The translations under genes and the position numbers were made by a program. A stretch of 64,000 nt of DNA from Doryteuthis pealeii (lineage: Eukaryota; Mollusca; Cephalopoda; Myopsida; Loliginidae): assembly GCA_023376005.1 (NCBI GenBank), contig CM042179.1, positions 16,100,148-16,164,147 of the forward strand. Direction: 5' to 3'. Positions 52,355 through 61,759 of this stretch are shown here, in pieces (position 1 is the stretch's first letter; each line of letters starts with the position of its first letter). Below the pieces are notes generated by a model. The model did no database searches. It was not told the DNA's origin and saw nothing but the letters and a program-made list of their open reading frames with translations.

Positions 52355-53713
52355 CAATGACGGTATTTTAAAACACCCTACTATTTAGGGGTAACGAAGG
52401 AATTTTAAAACACCCTACTATGTAGTGGTAATGAAGGTATTTTAAAACACCCTACTATGTAGTGGTAATGAAGGTATTTTAAACACCCTACCATATAGGG
52501 GTAATGAAGGATTTTAAAACACCCTACTATATAGGGGTAATGAAGGGATTTTAAAACACCCTACTATATAGGGTAATGAAGGTATTTTAAAAACACCCTA
52601 CTATGTAGTGGTAATGAAGGTATTTTAAAACACCCTACTATGTAGTGGTAATGAAGGAATTTTAAAAACACCCTACTATAGTGGTAATGAAGGTATTTTA
52701 AAACACCCTACTATATAGGGTAATGAAGGTATTTAAAACACCCCTACTATGTAGTGGTAATGAAGGTATTTTAAAACACCCTACTATATAGGGTAATGAA
52801 GGTATTTAAAACACCCTACTATGTAGTGGTAATGAAGGTATTTTAAAAACACCCTACTAATGGGTAATGAAGGTATTTTAAAACACCCTACTATGTAGTG
52901 GTAATGAAGGTATTTTAAAACACCCTACTATGTAGTGGTAATGAAGGTATTTTAAAACACCCTACTATGTAGTGGTAATGAAGGTATTTTAAAACACCCT
53001 ACTATGTAGTGGTAATGAAGGTATTTTAAAACACCCTACTAATGAAGGTATTTTAAACACCCTACTATGTAGTGGTAATGAAGGTATTTTAAAACACCCT
53101 ACTATGTAGTGGTAATGAAGGTATTTTAAAACACCCTACTATGTAGTGGTAATGAAGGTATTTTAAAACACCCTACTATGTAGGGTAATGAAGGTATTTT
53201 AAAACACCCTACTATATAGGGGTAATGAAGGTATTTTAAAACACCCTACTATATAGGGTAATGAAGGTTTTTAAAACACCCTACTATATAGGGGTAATGA
53301 AGGTATTTTAAAACACCCTACTATATAGGGGTAATGAAGGTATTTTAAAACACCCTACTATATAGGGTAATGAAGGTATTTTAAAAACCCTACTATGTAG
53401 TGGTAAAACACCCTACTATGTAGGGGTAATGAAGGTATTTTTAAAACACCCTACTATATAGGGGTAATGAAGGTATTTTAAAACACCCTACTATATAGGG
53501 TAATGAAGGTATTTTAAAACACCCTACTATATAGGGGTAATGAAGGTATTTTAAAACACCCTACTATATAGGGGTAATGAAGGTATTTTAAAACACCCTA
53601 CTATGTAGTGGTAATGAAGGTATTTTAAAAACCCCTACTAAAGGTATTTTAAAACACCCTACTATATAGGGTAATGAAGGAATTTTAAAACACCCTACTA
53701 TATAGGGGTAATG
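52355..53713. repeat. 1.36-kb minisatellite, about 36-37-bp unit
   Basis: About 37 tandem copies of GGTAATGAAGGTATTTTAAA followed by ACACCCTACTAT(A/G)TAGG. Subtypes differ at TATATAGGG versus TATGTAGTG and are intermixed. A few units are short (near 53035, 53400 and 53635). CCTACTATATAGG is a small palindrome in each unit. No coding frame survives the length variation. Confidence 0.97.
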
Positions 53714-54230
53714 TGTAGCTCTATTCTATCCAATAGATAAAAGAAAGCTGTGTGGAATCACTTATACTAATAGCAAAGTAAGCAAAGAACTATAAACATT
53801 ATCATATTTATACCAAACATTAAGATACAGTTATAGTCAACCAACTTTAACATTCCATTTACAGATTTGAGCCAATTCGTTCAGAAATCTGTTTGTTTAT
53901 CTTTTTAATATATAGCTGGTGTAATTTAACTACAAATGTAATTTGTAATTATGTAATATTTGTAAATATATAATTTGGTGAGCTTATGCTTCCACATTTA
54001 CTTTATCAACTGAGTAAATCTCAATGTGCATTTGTAAATGTACAAGTAAGATAAAAAAAAAATAAAAGGACTTTTTTGAAGAAAACTAATTAGAGACAAT
54101 CCATTTATGCGAAAAGAAAAAAATGAATTTTTGTTTAACAAACTTTTGATTAACAAAATGTACTTTACTATATCATTTTTACCCATGCCAATACTGGATT
54201 CCTCTGCCACTATATAAATAAATAAATAAA

Positions 54231-54233
<3 letters not shown>
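53714..54233. other. Unassigned AT-rich sequence
   Basis: No signature. It ends in a short AAATA tetramer run at 54215-54229. Confidence 0.45.

Positions 54234-54266
<33 letters not shown>
54234..54266. repeat. (TA)n microsatellite
   Basis: About 16 TA units beside a SINE B tail. Confidence 0.95.
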
Positions 54267-54269
<3 letters not shown>

Positions 54270-54495
54270 ATCCCTCTTTATGAGGAATATGTGACACAAG
54301 GTTGGGTTTTTTAAGCAAAGTTTAACAAGTTTGAATTCAGAGTTTTTCTTCTCTGAAGTTGCCATACAAAGATTAAAGAACCGAGTCTGCCCTACTATTT
54401 ACCCATAGCTGGAGGAAGAATAGTTGGGTGCATACTTTTCCCAAGGGTAATGGCGCTATAGGACATTCAAGAAACCCCATCTAAGGATTTGAACA
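54267..54495 (-). mobile_element. SINE B
   Basis: ATCAATCCCTCTTTATGAGG, ACACAAGGTTGGGTTTTTTAAG, CTATTTACCCATAGCTGG and CCCAAGGGTAATGGCGC. The tRNA head end is diverged. Confidence 0.8.
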
Positions 54496-54745
54496 TTTAT
54501 ATATATTCATATTGAAGTGTGGGTTCCATGTATGCTTCAAATATAAATTTGATGAAAATGGCATGGCCTATATATTTAACTAACTACAATGTTGAAAAAA
54601 ATATAATGTAACCACAATTAAAGGCTGTTTGGAAATGAAGCAACAGAAAAAGATTGATAGTTTGCTATATTTCAGGAAATATCATCAATAAAAATAAGAT
54701 TCTCACACACATATATATATACACACACCTACAAACACCCCACCC

Positions 54746-54748
<3 letters not shown>

Positions 54749-54784
<36 letters not shown>
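54749..54784. repeat. (TA)n microsatellite
   Basis: About 18 TA units, preceded by CCCCACCCCC. Confidence 0.95.
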
Positions 54785-54785
<1 letters not shown>

Positions 54786-54786
<1 letters not shown>

Positions 54787-54840
54787 TGGTTTTTAACATC
54801 TCAACCATTTCACGACTGGTTTTTAACATCTCAGCCATTG
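54786..54840 (+). repeat. Tandem 34-bp duplication
   Basis: TGGTTTTTAACATCTCAACC and TGGTTTTTAACATCTCAGCC lie 30-34 bases apart, directly before the hammerhead-like motif. Confidence 0.85.
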
Positions 54841-54886
54841 GACTCATCTGATGATTGGATTACCATGAAACTTCAAGTTTTGAGTG
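54841..54886 (+). ncRNA. Hammerhead-like motif
   Basis: Stem I GACTCA (54841-54846) pairs with TGAGT (54881-54885), with a T-T mismatch next to the core. CTGATGA is at 54848-54854. Stem II TGG/CCA with an ATTA loop has a T-T mismatch at its base. GAA and stem III ACTT/AAGT follow. The mismatches at the two helix bases suggest a decayed copy. Confidence 0.5.
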
Positions 54887-54995
54887 TAAACCCATAATAT
54901 TACCATTGATTATAAATCTGCTCTGCTTTATTAGCATTGAGCACCTTTTCATGCCAATACTTTTCTCATTTTTTCATCCTCTATTCATTATATAT

Positions 54996-54997
<2 letters not shown>

Positions 54998-55046
<49 letters not shown>
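54998..55046. repeat. (TA)n microsatellite
   Basis: About 24 TA units. Confidence 0.95.
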
Positions 55047-55048
<2 letters not shown>

Positions 55049-55059
55049 ATAATATAGTT

Positions 55060-55215
55060 TGGTATATCTATAAGTAATGAGTGGTCAATATGATTGATAG
55101 AACATGTATATCTATGTTAGTGTAGCAGATAGATGATATCAATGGTGCTTGCATAGGTGAGAAACTGTTAGTTACCAAGCAGTATTGACTTTATGTTTGC
55201 GCTACACTAACTTTT
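55060..55215. repeat. Family H repeat with inverted ends
   Basis: Shares ACATGTATATCTATGTTAG and GCATAGGTGAGAAACTGTTAG with the other H copies. GTTAGTGTAGC (55117) is mirrored by GCTACACTAAC (55200). Confidence 0.7.
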
Positions 55216-55237
55216 TATATATATAAGTGAATTGAGA

Positions 55238-55329
55238 CCCATCTGATGAGGCAAAAACTTGGGGAGCCGGTTTAAATCAACTTAGATTTATATGGGCCCC
55301 AATTTTTGTCGAAATAAATTTATTATGGG
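55238..55329 (+). ncRNA. Type I hammerhead ribozyme with extended stem II
   Basis: CCCAT (55238-55242) pairs with ATGGG (55325-55329). CTGATGA is at 55243-55249. Stem II pairs GGCAAAAA...TTGGGG (55250-55264) with CCCCAA...TTTTTGTC (55297-55310) and has an inner TAAATC/GATTTA hairpin. GAA is at 55311-55313, stem III is the self-complementary ATAAATTTAT, and T55324 is at the cleavage position. All core bases are intact. A self-complementary stem III is known from retroelement hammerheads that cleave as dimers. Confidence 0.75.
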
Positions 55330-55355
55330 ATTACTGTATTGAGTTCTTCCTTTAT

Positions 55356-55379
55356 TGATATATATATATATATATATAT
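55356..55379. repeat. (TA)n microsatellite
   Basis: Twelve TA units, 27 bases after the hammerhead. Confidence 0.95.
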
Positions 55380-55469
55380 TATTGGAGTGTATGGTTGGCA
55401 TTATTATACTTAAAAAAGCAGTAGTAATCCAACATACAGTGTTTTTAGAAGAGTGCTCAATATCTGTGA

Positions 55470-55525
55470 TTTACATGGGAACAATATTTACAACCATTGC
55501 TTGTAGATATTGTTCCCATGTAAAT
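55470..55525. repeat. Hairpin repeat
   Basis: TTTACATGGGAACAATAT is mirrored by ATATTGTTCCCATGTAAA with a 19-base centre. Confidence 0.88.
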
Positions 55526-55559
55526 AAATAAAAGCTAAACCTTTTATTTGTTCATTCAT

Positions 55560-55560
<1 letters not shown>

Positions 55561-55646
<86 letters not shown>
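55561..55646. repeat. (TC)n(TA)n microsatellite
   Basis: About 15 TC units followed by about 27 TA units. Confidence 0.96.
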
Positions 55647-55650
<4 letters not shown>

Positions 55651-56033
55651 CAGATAGCCGCTTTACACTAGCTATCTTTTGGAATAGTTATTAATTTTAA
55701 GTAAAAGAGATACAGAGATAATAACAATGAAACTATAAATTAGTGATATCAGATTTCTAAAATATAATTAGAATTATACTCTTAGACTTTAATGGTTTAC
55801 ACTAGTTATTATTATTTGTAATTAGAATTAAGTTAAAATCAATCTAGAAATAAGAACTGGGAAATAAATAAACAAATAAAATAAACCAAATATAAGAATT
55901 ATAAAAGAAAAAATATGAACTGACATCACATTCAACTCACAGAAATATGTGTATCTCAGTTTAACTGAATAATAATTTCAACTTAGTCAAATATAAGGAA
56001 GAGTCCTGAAGAGATCATATAGACCAAAACCAT
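55647..56033. other. Unassigned AT-rich sequence
   Basis: No signature. Confidence 0.45.
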
Positions 56034-56320
56034 TGGAGGTACGTGATGTAATAGCTAGAGTCATAGGAAATGGACTCATCAACCCGAGTTCAAATCCTGG
56101 ACAAGGCTGTTGGCATTTCACATTCTTGGGATAGGTATGCATCCAAATACACCCCCTCTAGCTATGGATAAATAGTAAGACGGACTGGGCTCTTTAACCG
56201 TGGCTAGGTAACCAGTCTAGGAGAAGGAAATTCTGAATTCAAACCTGTTAAACAAACTCTACTTAAGAAAATGACCTTGTGTTGCATGCTGTTTGTGCAG
56301 AGGGATTGGCAAATATATGT
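56034..56320 (+). mobile_element. SINE B
   Basis: GGAGGTACGTGATGTAATAG head, GTTCAAATCCTGGACAAGG, GGTAACCAGTCTAGGAGAAG, ATGACCTTGTGTTGCATGC and GGGATTGGCAAATATATG. Confidence 0.88.
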
Positions 56321-56565
56321 GAAGGTAAAAGTATCCAACTGACTGATATGTAGGGGATAATTCTATTTAGGATCATCTATATCTTCTGTACATCCACAAT
56401 GCATGCTCATATTGATGCAAACTTATAGATTAATACAAGGATTTTTACAAATACCAAAGAAAGCTCAATGTATAATAACTAATAAATTAATTATATACAG
56501 AGCAATATTTATAAAGAAAAAATATTTTCTCTATTCTAGTTTGCTTTCTCCATCATTATGTAATA

Positions 56566-56620
56566 GGCTATCTGATGAGACTAGGCTCATAATTCTGGTC
56601 AGAATAAATTTATAATAGCC
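56566..56620 (+). ncRNA. Hammerhead ribozyme motif with a core dinucleotide swap
   Basis: GGCTAT (56566-56571) pairs perfectly with ATAGCC (56615-56620). CTGATGA is at 56572-56578. Stem II GACTAG/CTGGTC has six pairs with one G-U. Stem III is ATAAATTTAT as in the copy at 55238. The expected GAA reads AGA (56601-56603), so the G12/A13 order is reversed and activity is unlikely. Confidence 0.65.
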
Positions 56621-56664
56621 AAATGACGGTTTGTTAAATTGTTTTGTTTTTTTTCTTATTGAAA

Positions 56665-56666
<2 letters not shown>

Positions 56667-56719
<53 letters not shown>
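56667..56719. repeat. (TA)n microsatellite
   Basis: About 26 TA units, 47 bases after the hammerhead. Confidence 0.96.
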
Positions 56720-56721
<2 letters not shown>

Positions 56722-56850
56722 ATTAAAATTGAATGGTTTAAAAACTACCAACTTAAGTTTCTTGCAGTAGTGCGAATCTTCAAGACACTAAAGATTCGCG
56801 CTACTGCGAGAAACTTAATTCAGTAGTTTTTAAAACATTCAATTTTAATC
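56720..56850. repeat. 130-bp palindrome
   Basis: GATTAAAATTGAATGGTTTA...AAGTTTCTTGCAGTAGTGCG on the left is mirrored on the right with a few changes. The centre is CAAGACACTAAA. Each arm includes GAAACTTAA(G/T)T, similar to the GAAAC plus self-complementary stem III half of a hammerhead, but no CTGANGA is intact. Confidence 0.88.
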
Positions 56851-56949
56851 TTCTATTTAGCTCTTTATATTGAGCACTTTTTGATTGGTTTTAGTGTAAA
56901 AATTCGGAAGTAAATAAGACTGCATACTTATTTGCTTGATGGATTTAAT

Positions 56950-56951
<2 letters not shown>

Positions 56952-57004
<53 letters not shown>
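56952..57004. repeat. (TA)n microsatellite
   Basis: About 26 TA units. Confidence 0.96.
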
Positions 57005-57006
<2 letters not shown>

Positions 57007-58015
57007 TGGATTTTGAGGTGCAGCAATTGTTTATATATAAAATATGATTAGTAGAGCAAATTCAGGTTTTGTTCACCTTCTACAAATGCCTATCACGAAA
57101 CAAATGTTTTTTTGTTTTTTTACTTTATAAATGGTGGGATGGTCAAGGTCAGATCCACGTTTTTTGTTGTTGTTGTTGTTTTTGTTACATCCTGAATATT
57201 TATGATTACAAAAATGGAAGAACAAGAAATAGTATTTATAGAACCTCTCAGAAATTAAACAGAATTTTTCTTTATGTTTAAAACTTTGTGATATATCTAT
57301 ATCTTGTTCATATTTCTGTATCCATGGTATCTTGCTAATATATATATAATAAATATTTCACAAAAAAATCTTTTTTCCTCTCAAACATTCCCATCTGCTA
57401 CAATATTGTTCTTATCAAAACGAATTATAATATAAAAGGGTTTTGTAATTTTCTTGGAGCATTGTGTTTATATTGGTTTGTTGGTTGGTTTTGAAGGCTA
57501 TTACAATGCAAGTGTAAAGAAAAAAAAAGGTAACTGTGGTGTTGTTTATTCACCTGTGATTTATTCTTAATTCTTAATATTTCGGGATAAAAATCTCTTC
57601 TACAGAAGATTACTAGAACTGAAGTTGTTGCTAGTGGATGTTCATTTGTTCTGTCTCATATCTTCCAAATTCTGTGTGTGCGTGTGTGTGTGGGGGGGGG
57701 GGTGCTTGTTTATGTGTGTGTTTGTGTGTGTGTAAGTGTGTGTGTAAGTGTATGTGTGCACGTTTATGTTTGTGTGTCTGTTCATTTGCTTTTTTTTTTT
57801 TTAATTATTATATGTTTTACACATGAAATGTTGTTAAAAAAATGTACTACATAAATGCATAGAAAGAAAAAAGTGAAAAGTGAAAAAATCGTTACCCAAT
57901 GCACACCCACATGCGCATATTCCACACACAGATATTGTTCAAACTTACTAAATAAAAGTGAAGTTAACATGAGTCATGAATGTTTGTCAATTTTTTTATA
58001 ATTAATTAATTAATT
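57005..58015. other. Unassigned, with simple repeats
   Basis: Contains (GTT)n at 57163-57182, a G9 run at 57692-57700 and a GT-rich patch at 57672-57780. A weak minus-strand hammerhead-like half (GAAATATTAAG preceded by CTGTAGA) lies near 57575-57620. No gene. Confidence 0.4.
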
Positions 58016-58270
58016 ATGGAGATACGTAGTGTAATGGTTACAGTCGTAGGAAATGAACTCATCAATTTGATTTCAAATAATGAACGAGACTGTTTGCAAT
58101 CATATAATGCTAATACACTTGGGAAATGTATGCATCCAACTATTCTTCCTCCAGCTATGGGTAAATAGTAGGACAGAACGGGTTCTTTAACCTTGGCTAG
58201 GTAACCAGTCTAGCAGAAGGAAAACTCTGAATTCAAACCTGTTAAACTCCACTGCAGAGTGGTTGTAAAT
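58016..58270 (+). mobile_element. SINE B
   Basis: GGAGATACGTAGTGTAATGG, AATACACTTGGGAAATG, CCTCCAGCTATGGGTAAATA and GGTAACCAGTCTAGCAGAAG. The end is shortened (TGACCTTGTG block deleted). Confidence 0.85.
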
Positions 58271-58329
58271 ATACATATACACATTTTAATTAAATCAGTG
58301 TATTATTGTGATTCAAGGATGTCTGCAAA

Positions 58330-58670
58330 AATGATCTCAGGTGCTTTGGCATTGTCCCTTCCAGCTGGAAAAATTTGGCTCAAGACCGCCCTCAGTGGCG
58401 GCTGAATCTCCATAAAGGACTGTACATGTCAGAAGTCACCCTGATACAACATGATGAAGCTAAGAGGTCCATAAGAAAGCAACGGCAACAAAGCATCGGA
58501 ACATCATCATCTACAGGGACAATCTACAAATGCAAAATCTGTGGTCGAGAATGTTTCTCAAACATAGGACTTCATAGTCACAGGAGGTGCTGCAACTTCA
58601 GGGGCACACAAAAACTTTTATCATAGTCTTTCGAGACTGAATTGCCAATAAATGATGATAATGTATTATT
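58330..58670 (+). pseudogene. LINE ORF2 C-terminus with zinc finger
   Basis: Plus strand: AQDRPQWRLNLHKGLYMSEV, EAKRSIRKQRQQSIG, then YKCKICGRECFSNIGLHSHR and RCC, stop at 58624. C-x2-C-x12-H-x-H-x2-C is the zinc-finger end found in the LINE family at 5373-6900, where it is degraded. The untranslated end reads ATAGTCTTTCGAGACTGAAT and TGATGATAATG. The frame is open from about 58375 but truncated upstream. Confidence 0.78.
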
Positions 58671-58799
58671 GTAAATAGTTTCTATCTACAATTAATATAA
58701 ATTTTCTTACAGTACCTGCTGTTGCTTAAGAATTGAACAGGCTCAACACTGCTTAATTGCAGTGATATAATAGGAACTGGTGCTTTCAGTGTGACTTGA

Positions 58800-59022
58800 C
58801 CATGAACTATTTAAATGTCAATAAACTTATAAGGGATATTCTCTTGTGGATACCCACACATGGACACACCAGTGAAAAAAACTACATCAATCTGCTCTGT
58901 GCAGATTATGGATGCCATGTAGAAGACCTGCCAGGAGCAATGACTGATAGGGATGGGTAGTGAGAGAGATTCAGGAGAATTCATGCTGTCAGTGTGACAT
59001 GATGATGATGATGATGATGATT
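58800..59022 (+). mobile_element. RTE-like LINE 3' end with (ATG)n tail
   Basis: ATATTCTCTTGTGGATACCC with ACACATGGACACACC corresponds to the (L)LW-PTHG-T coding region, then GACCTGCCAGGAGCAATGAC and GTGTGACATGATGATGATG. Matches 25940-26130. Confidence 0.75.
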
Positions 59023-59044
59023 AAAGGGCTTCAATTTAACTAAA

Positions 59045-59147
59045 TAAATATGTAGAGGATTTACCAAGTGCATTGGCCGATAGGGACAGGTGGCGAGAGA
59101 GAGTCAAGGGAATCTATTCTGTTGGCACACCTTGATGATGATGATGG

Positions 59148-59181
<34 letters not shown>

Positions 59182-59182
59182 A
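59045..59182 (+). mobile_element. RTE-like LINE 3' end with (ATG)n tail
   Basis: GGCCGATAGGGACAGGTGGC, GAGAGAGTCAAGGGAATCTA, then about 15 ATG/GTG units. A second short end in tandem with the previous one. Confidence 0.7.
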
Positions 59183-59199
59183 ACACCTGTTAAAATAGA

Positions 59200-59430
59200 T
59201 TCCAGTTTTACTATTGGTACTTGTTAATTCCAACAGAATGCATTACAAGACTATCACCAGCTTGCATAACATCCTACTGAGATGCTGGGTCCATAGGCTC
59301 ATGTGATCTCTTCATGAACTTGACCATTTGTCCCCCAAAAATGGAAATATGACTTGTCTGACCAAGCAACATGGTCCTTGTCTTCCACAGTCCAATGGCA
59401 TTGCTTTCTGGTACAGCTAATGTAGAATAA
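59200..59430 (-). pseudogene. Tc1-like transposase fragment
   Basis: Minus strand: HWTVEDKDHVAWSDKSYFHF, WGTNGQVHEEIT. V-WSDKS-F matches the second catalytic aspartate region of Tc1-type transposases (usually WSDES-F). Short, with a stop after EEIT. Confidence 0.55.
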
Positions 59431-59603
59431 TTGATACTGTGGTATTAATAATTATGTTTTGTTGGTTGTCCACTACAAAAGCATTTCTCTATTTATAGTT
59501 TCTTGTTTTGGTCATGATGGAGTTTAAAGAATATATATATTTATATGAAGAGTCATGTATTACTTGATGATATTTGATAATAAGCTCAAAAGGACATGAC
59601 TGT

Positions 59604-59621
59604 ATGTATATATATATATAT
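59604..59621. repeat. Short (TA)n
   Basis: About 9 TA units. Confidence 0.9.
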
Positions 59622-59653
59622 GTAAAAATGGAAATTGGAAATGAATCCGACAA

Positions 59654-59948
59654 TATGAGGAAGAATGAATAAAGAAAAGAAAGAATAGAATGGATAATAA
59701 AAGATGAATTTAATCAATATCACTTACACATGTGTTTCGGTCAGTTTATCTGTGTGAAAATATTTCACACACAGAGAAGATTCGACCTTCATCAAAATAA
59801 AATTTCACTCTGATGAAGGTCGAATCTTCTCTGTGGGCGAAATATTTTCACACAGATAAACTGACCGAAACACATGTGTAAGTGATATTGATTAAATTCA
59901 TCTTTTATTATCCATTCTATTCTTTCTTTTCTTTATTCATTCTTCCTC

Positions 59949-59951
<3 letters not shown>
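59654..59951. repeat. 298-bp palindrome containing a hammerhead
   Basis: Arms of about 140 bp begin ATGAGGAAGAATGAATAAAG and end with its complement. The centre is AAAATAAAATTTCACT. Only the right arm has an intact CTGATGA; the left arm, read on the minus strand, has TTGATGA. Confidence 0.92.
59805..59885 (+). ncRNA. Hammerhead-like motif in palindrome
   Basis: TCACT (59805-59809) pairs with AGTGA (59881-59885). CTGATGA is at 59810-59816, then an extra A. Stem II is GGTC/GACC with an inner TCTGTG/CACAGA helix. GAA is at 59867-59869, stem III is the self-complementary ACACATGTGT, and A59880 is at the cleavage position. The extra A after the core is the only departure. Confidence 0.55.

Positions 59952-59995
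<44 letters not shown>
59952..59995. repeat. (TA)n microsatellite
   Basis: About 21 TA units between the palindrome and the SINE B tail. Confidence 0.95.
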
Positions 59996-59999
<4 letters not shown>

Positions 60000-60487
60000 A
60001 ACACCTCCATATGAGCAGGATGTGACTCAAGGTCAATTTCTTAAGCAGAGTTTAACAAGTTTAAATTCAGACTTTTCTTTCTAGACTGGTTACCTAGCCA
60101 AGGTTAAAGAGCCCAATCCACCCTACTACCTGTCCATAGCTGGAGAGAGAGTAGTTGGATTCATACCTTTCCCAAGGGGCCGGGTTAGCTCAGTCGGTAG
60201 AGCGCTCGGCTAGAAACCACAAGGTTCCTAGTTCGATACCGGTCCTCGCCAACTCAGCGCATGAGTAGCACAGGGATCTATGCGGTAAAGTAAGGAGCTG
60301 CTGGTAGGTGTGGCACTCCACTTCAAATGCTAAAACAATCTCCTTGGTCTAGCGCTATTGAAAAGGGGATAGACTCCCTCACTAACTGGCTGATACCGAC
60401 TTTAGGCCGTCCCGTTGACTATTAGTGCTATGTGAAATGCAAACAGGATTTGAACCTATGACTCTAACCATTACATCACGCACCTCC
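59996..60487 (-). mobile_element. SINE B interrupted by SINE A
   Basis: Tail part 59996-60177: TTTACCAACACCTCCATATG, AAGGTCAATTTCTTAAGCAG, GGTTACCTAGCCAAGG. Head part 60421-60487: TATTAGTGCTATGTGAAATG, GAACCTATGACTCTAACC. The normal join is CCCAAGGGTATTAGTG. Confidence 0.88.
60178..60420 (+). mobile_element. SINE A nested in SINE B
   Basis: Near-consensus: GGCCGGGTTAGCTCAGTCGG A box, GTTCGATACC B box, TCCTTGGTCTAGCGCTATTG and TAGGCCGTCCCGTTGAC. No target-site duplication or long tail is evident at either edge. Confidence 0.9.
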
Positions 60488-60915
60488 AACTGAGGACATG
60501 ACTGTATTTGATGCATTCTGAATAATTTGAAGTGGGAGCAACTTTCTTTTAAAATAATATTTAACATGCTGAAGTTTATGCTGCAATCCGTTTCAGGAAT
60601 GTCTAGATAGGGAATAAATGAGTCATGCCATGCTTGCTGCAAAATGACATATCCATGGAACTCTAGTGATACAGAATCAACATTTCTGCATTCAGAAAAA
60701 CCTTACCAGTAAGGAATCCCAATGGGAAGTGGGGGGCTACATCTTTGTTTTTGTTTTTTTGGATGTTGAAGCCCCAAGATGAAGACTGAATACATGGAGT
60801 AGGTTTTGCCATTAAAACTGCACAGCCTCAAGATGTTATTTTAGATCATTCTTGTTCCAGCATTAGATGATATTATAGTAGCTTCACTTTCCCTGCAGAA
60901 AAATGCTTGAAAAAT
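60488..60915. other. Unassigned sequence
   Basis: Possibly further transposon relic, but no motif I can name. Confidence 0.3.
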
Positions 60916-61475
60916 GGGACCAGGTATCCAATAGGCACCCTAGCTGGGAGCTGTTTTGAAAAGAACACCTTTTGCTTTTCATCGTAAACTTCTGGTTGTG
61001 GTATGAGAGGCACATGGAAAATAAACTTTATACATTGTGTGATACCATTTCTGAACATCTTTTTATTTAACTAAACATAAAAAATATTTTGTAAATAAAA
61101 ACTATTTTCATTTGAATAAACATATCTGCATTTCTTTTCTGATTTAATAAAAACTATCTTAATATTTGTGTCTTTAATATAAAAACGTGTCTTTTGTTTA
61201 AAGTTTTATAATTAAAAAAAAAATTCATATTGAATTAACAACATGAAATAACTATTTTTTTTTTAAATTGAAAACTATTCTAGTATAAAAACATGCCTTT
61301 GGGTTGTAAATATACATGAAGAAACTTTTTAAAAATCTTACAGTGAAATTCTAATGCAAAAAAAAATCGGCTTTTGTTTGTAGACAAACAACTGGGACTT
61401 TACAGTGAAAAGCAAACTGTTCTTTTCAAAACAGCTCCTAGCTGGGGTGCTTATTAGATACCTGGTCCCAAAAAT
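60910..61475. mobile_element. 554-bp foldback MITE
   Basis: The left end from 60916, GGGACCAGGTATCCAATAGG, is mirrored by the right end CCTG...ATACCTGGTCCC at 61469. The arms extend about 75 bp through AGCTGTTTTGAAAAGAACA. AAAAAT lies directly outside both ends. The interior is AT-rich with repeated CTTTTGTTT. Confidence 0.85.
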
Positions 61476-61759
61476 GTAACAGGATCCATCTTTACCATAT
61501 GCAAATATGACTGACTTTATAAATGCCTTTTACACTTGTTTTCTTGCTTATTTGGATAACCTGGTAATCTCAGTTAAAGGTGAGCACTGTGCAAATTCAT
61601 CTCTGTGTTCCCAATCTGACTCAACAAATTTCTAATGAAATTATGCATTCTACCTCTTACTGTCTCCAGATACCTCACCACCATAAGTGCCTATGTTCTC
61701 ACTCACAGAGATTTGAATGGCATAGAGGAACAGGTCTATGAACATCCCATTGGGATAAA
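61476..61759. other. Unassigned sequence
   Basis: No signature recognised. Confidence 0.35.

Noticed and set aside
52355..53713. CRISPR-like array of 36-37-bp repeats
   Set aside because: No spacers between units and extensive length variation; it is a minisatellite.
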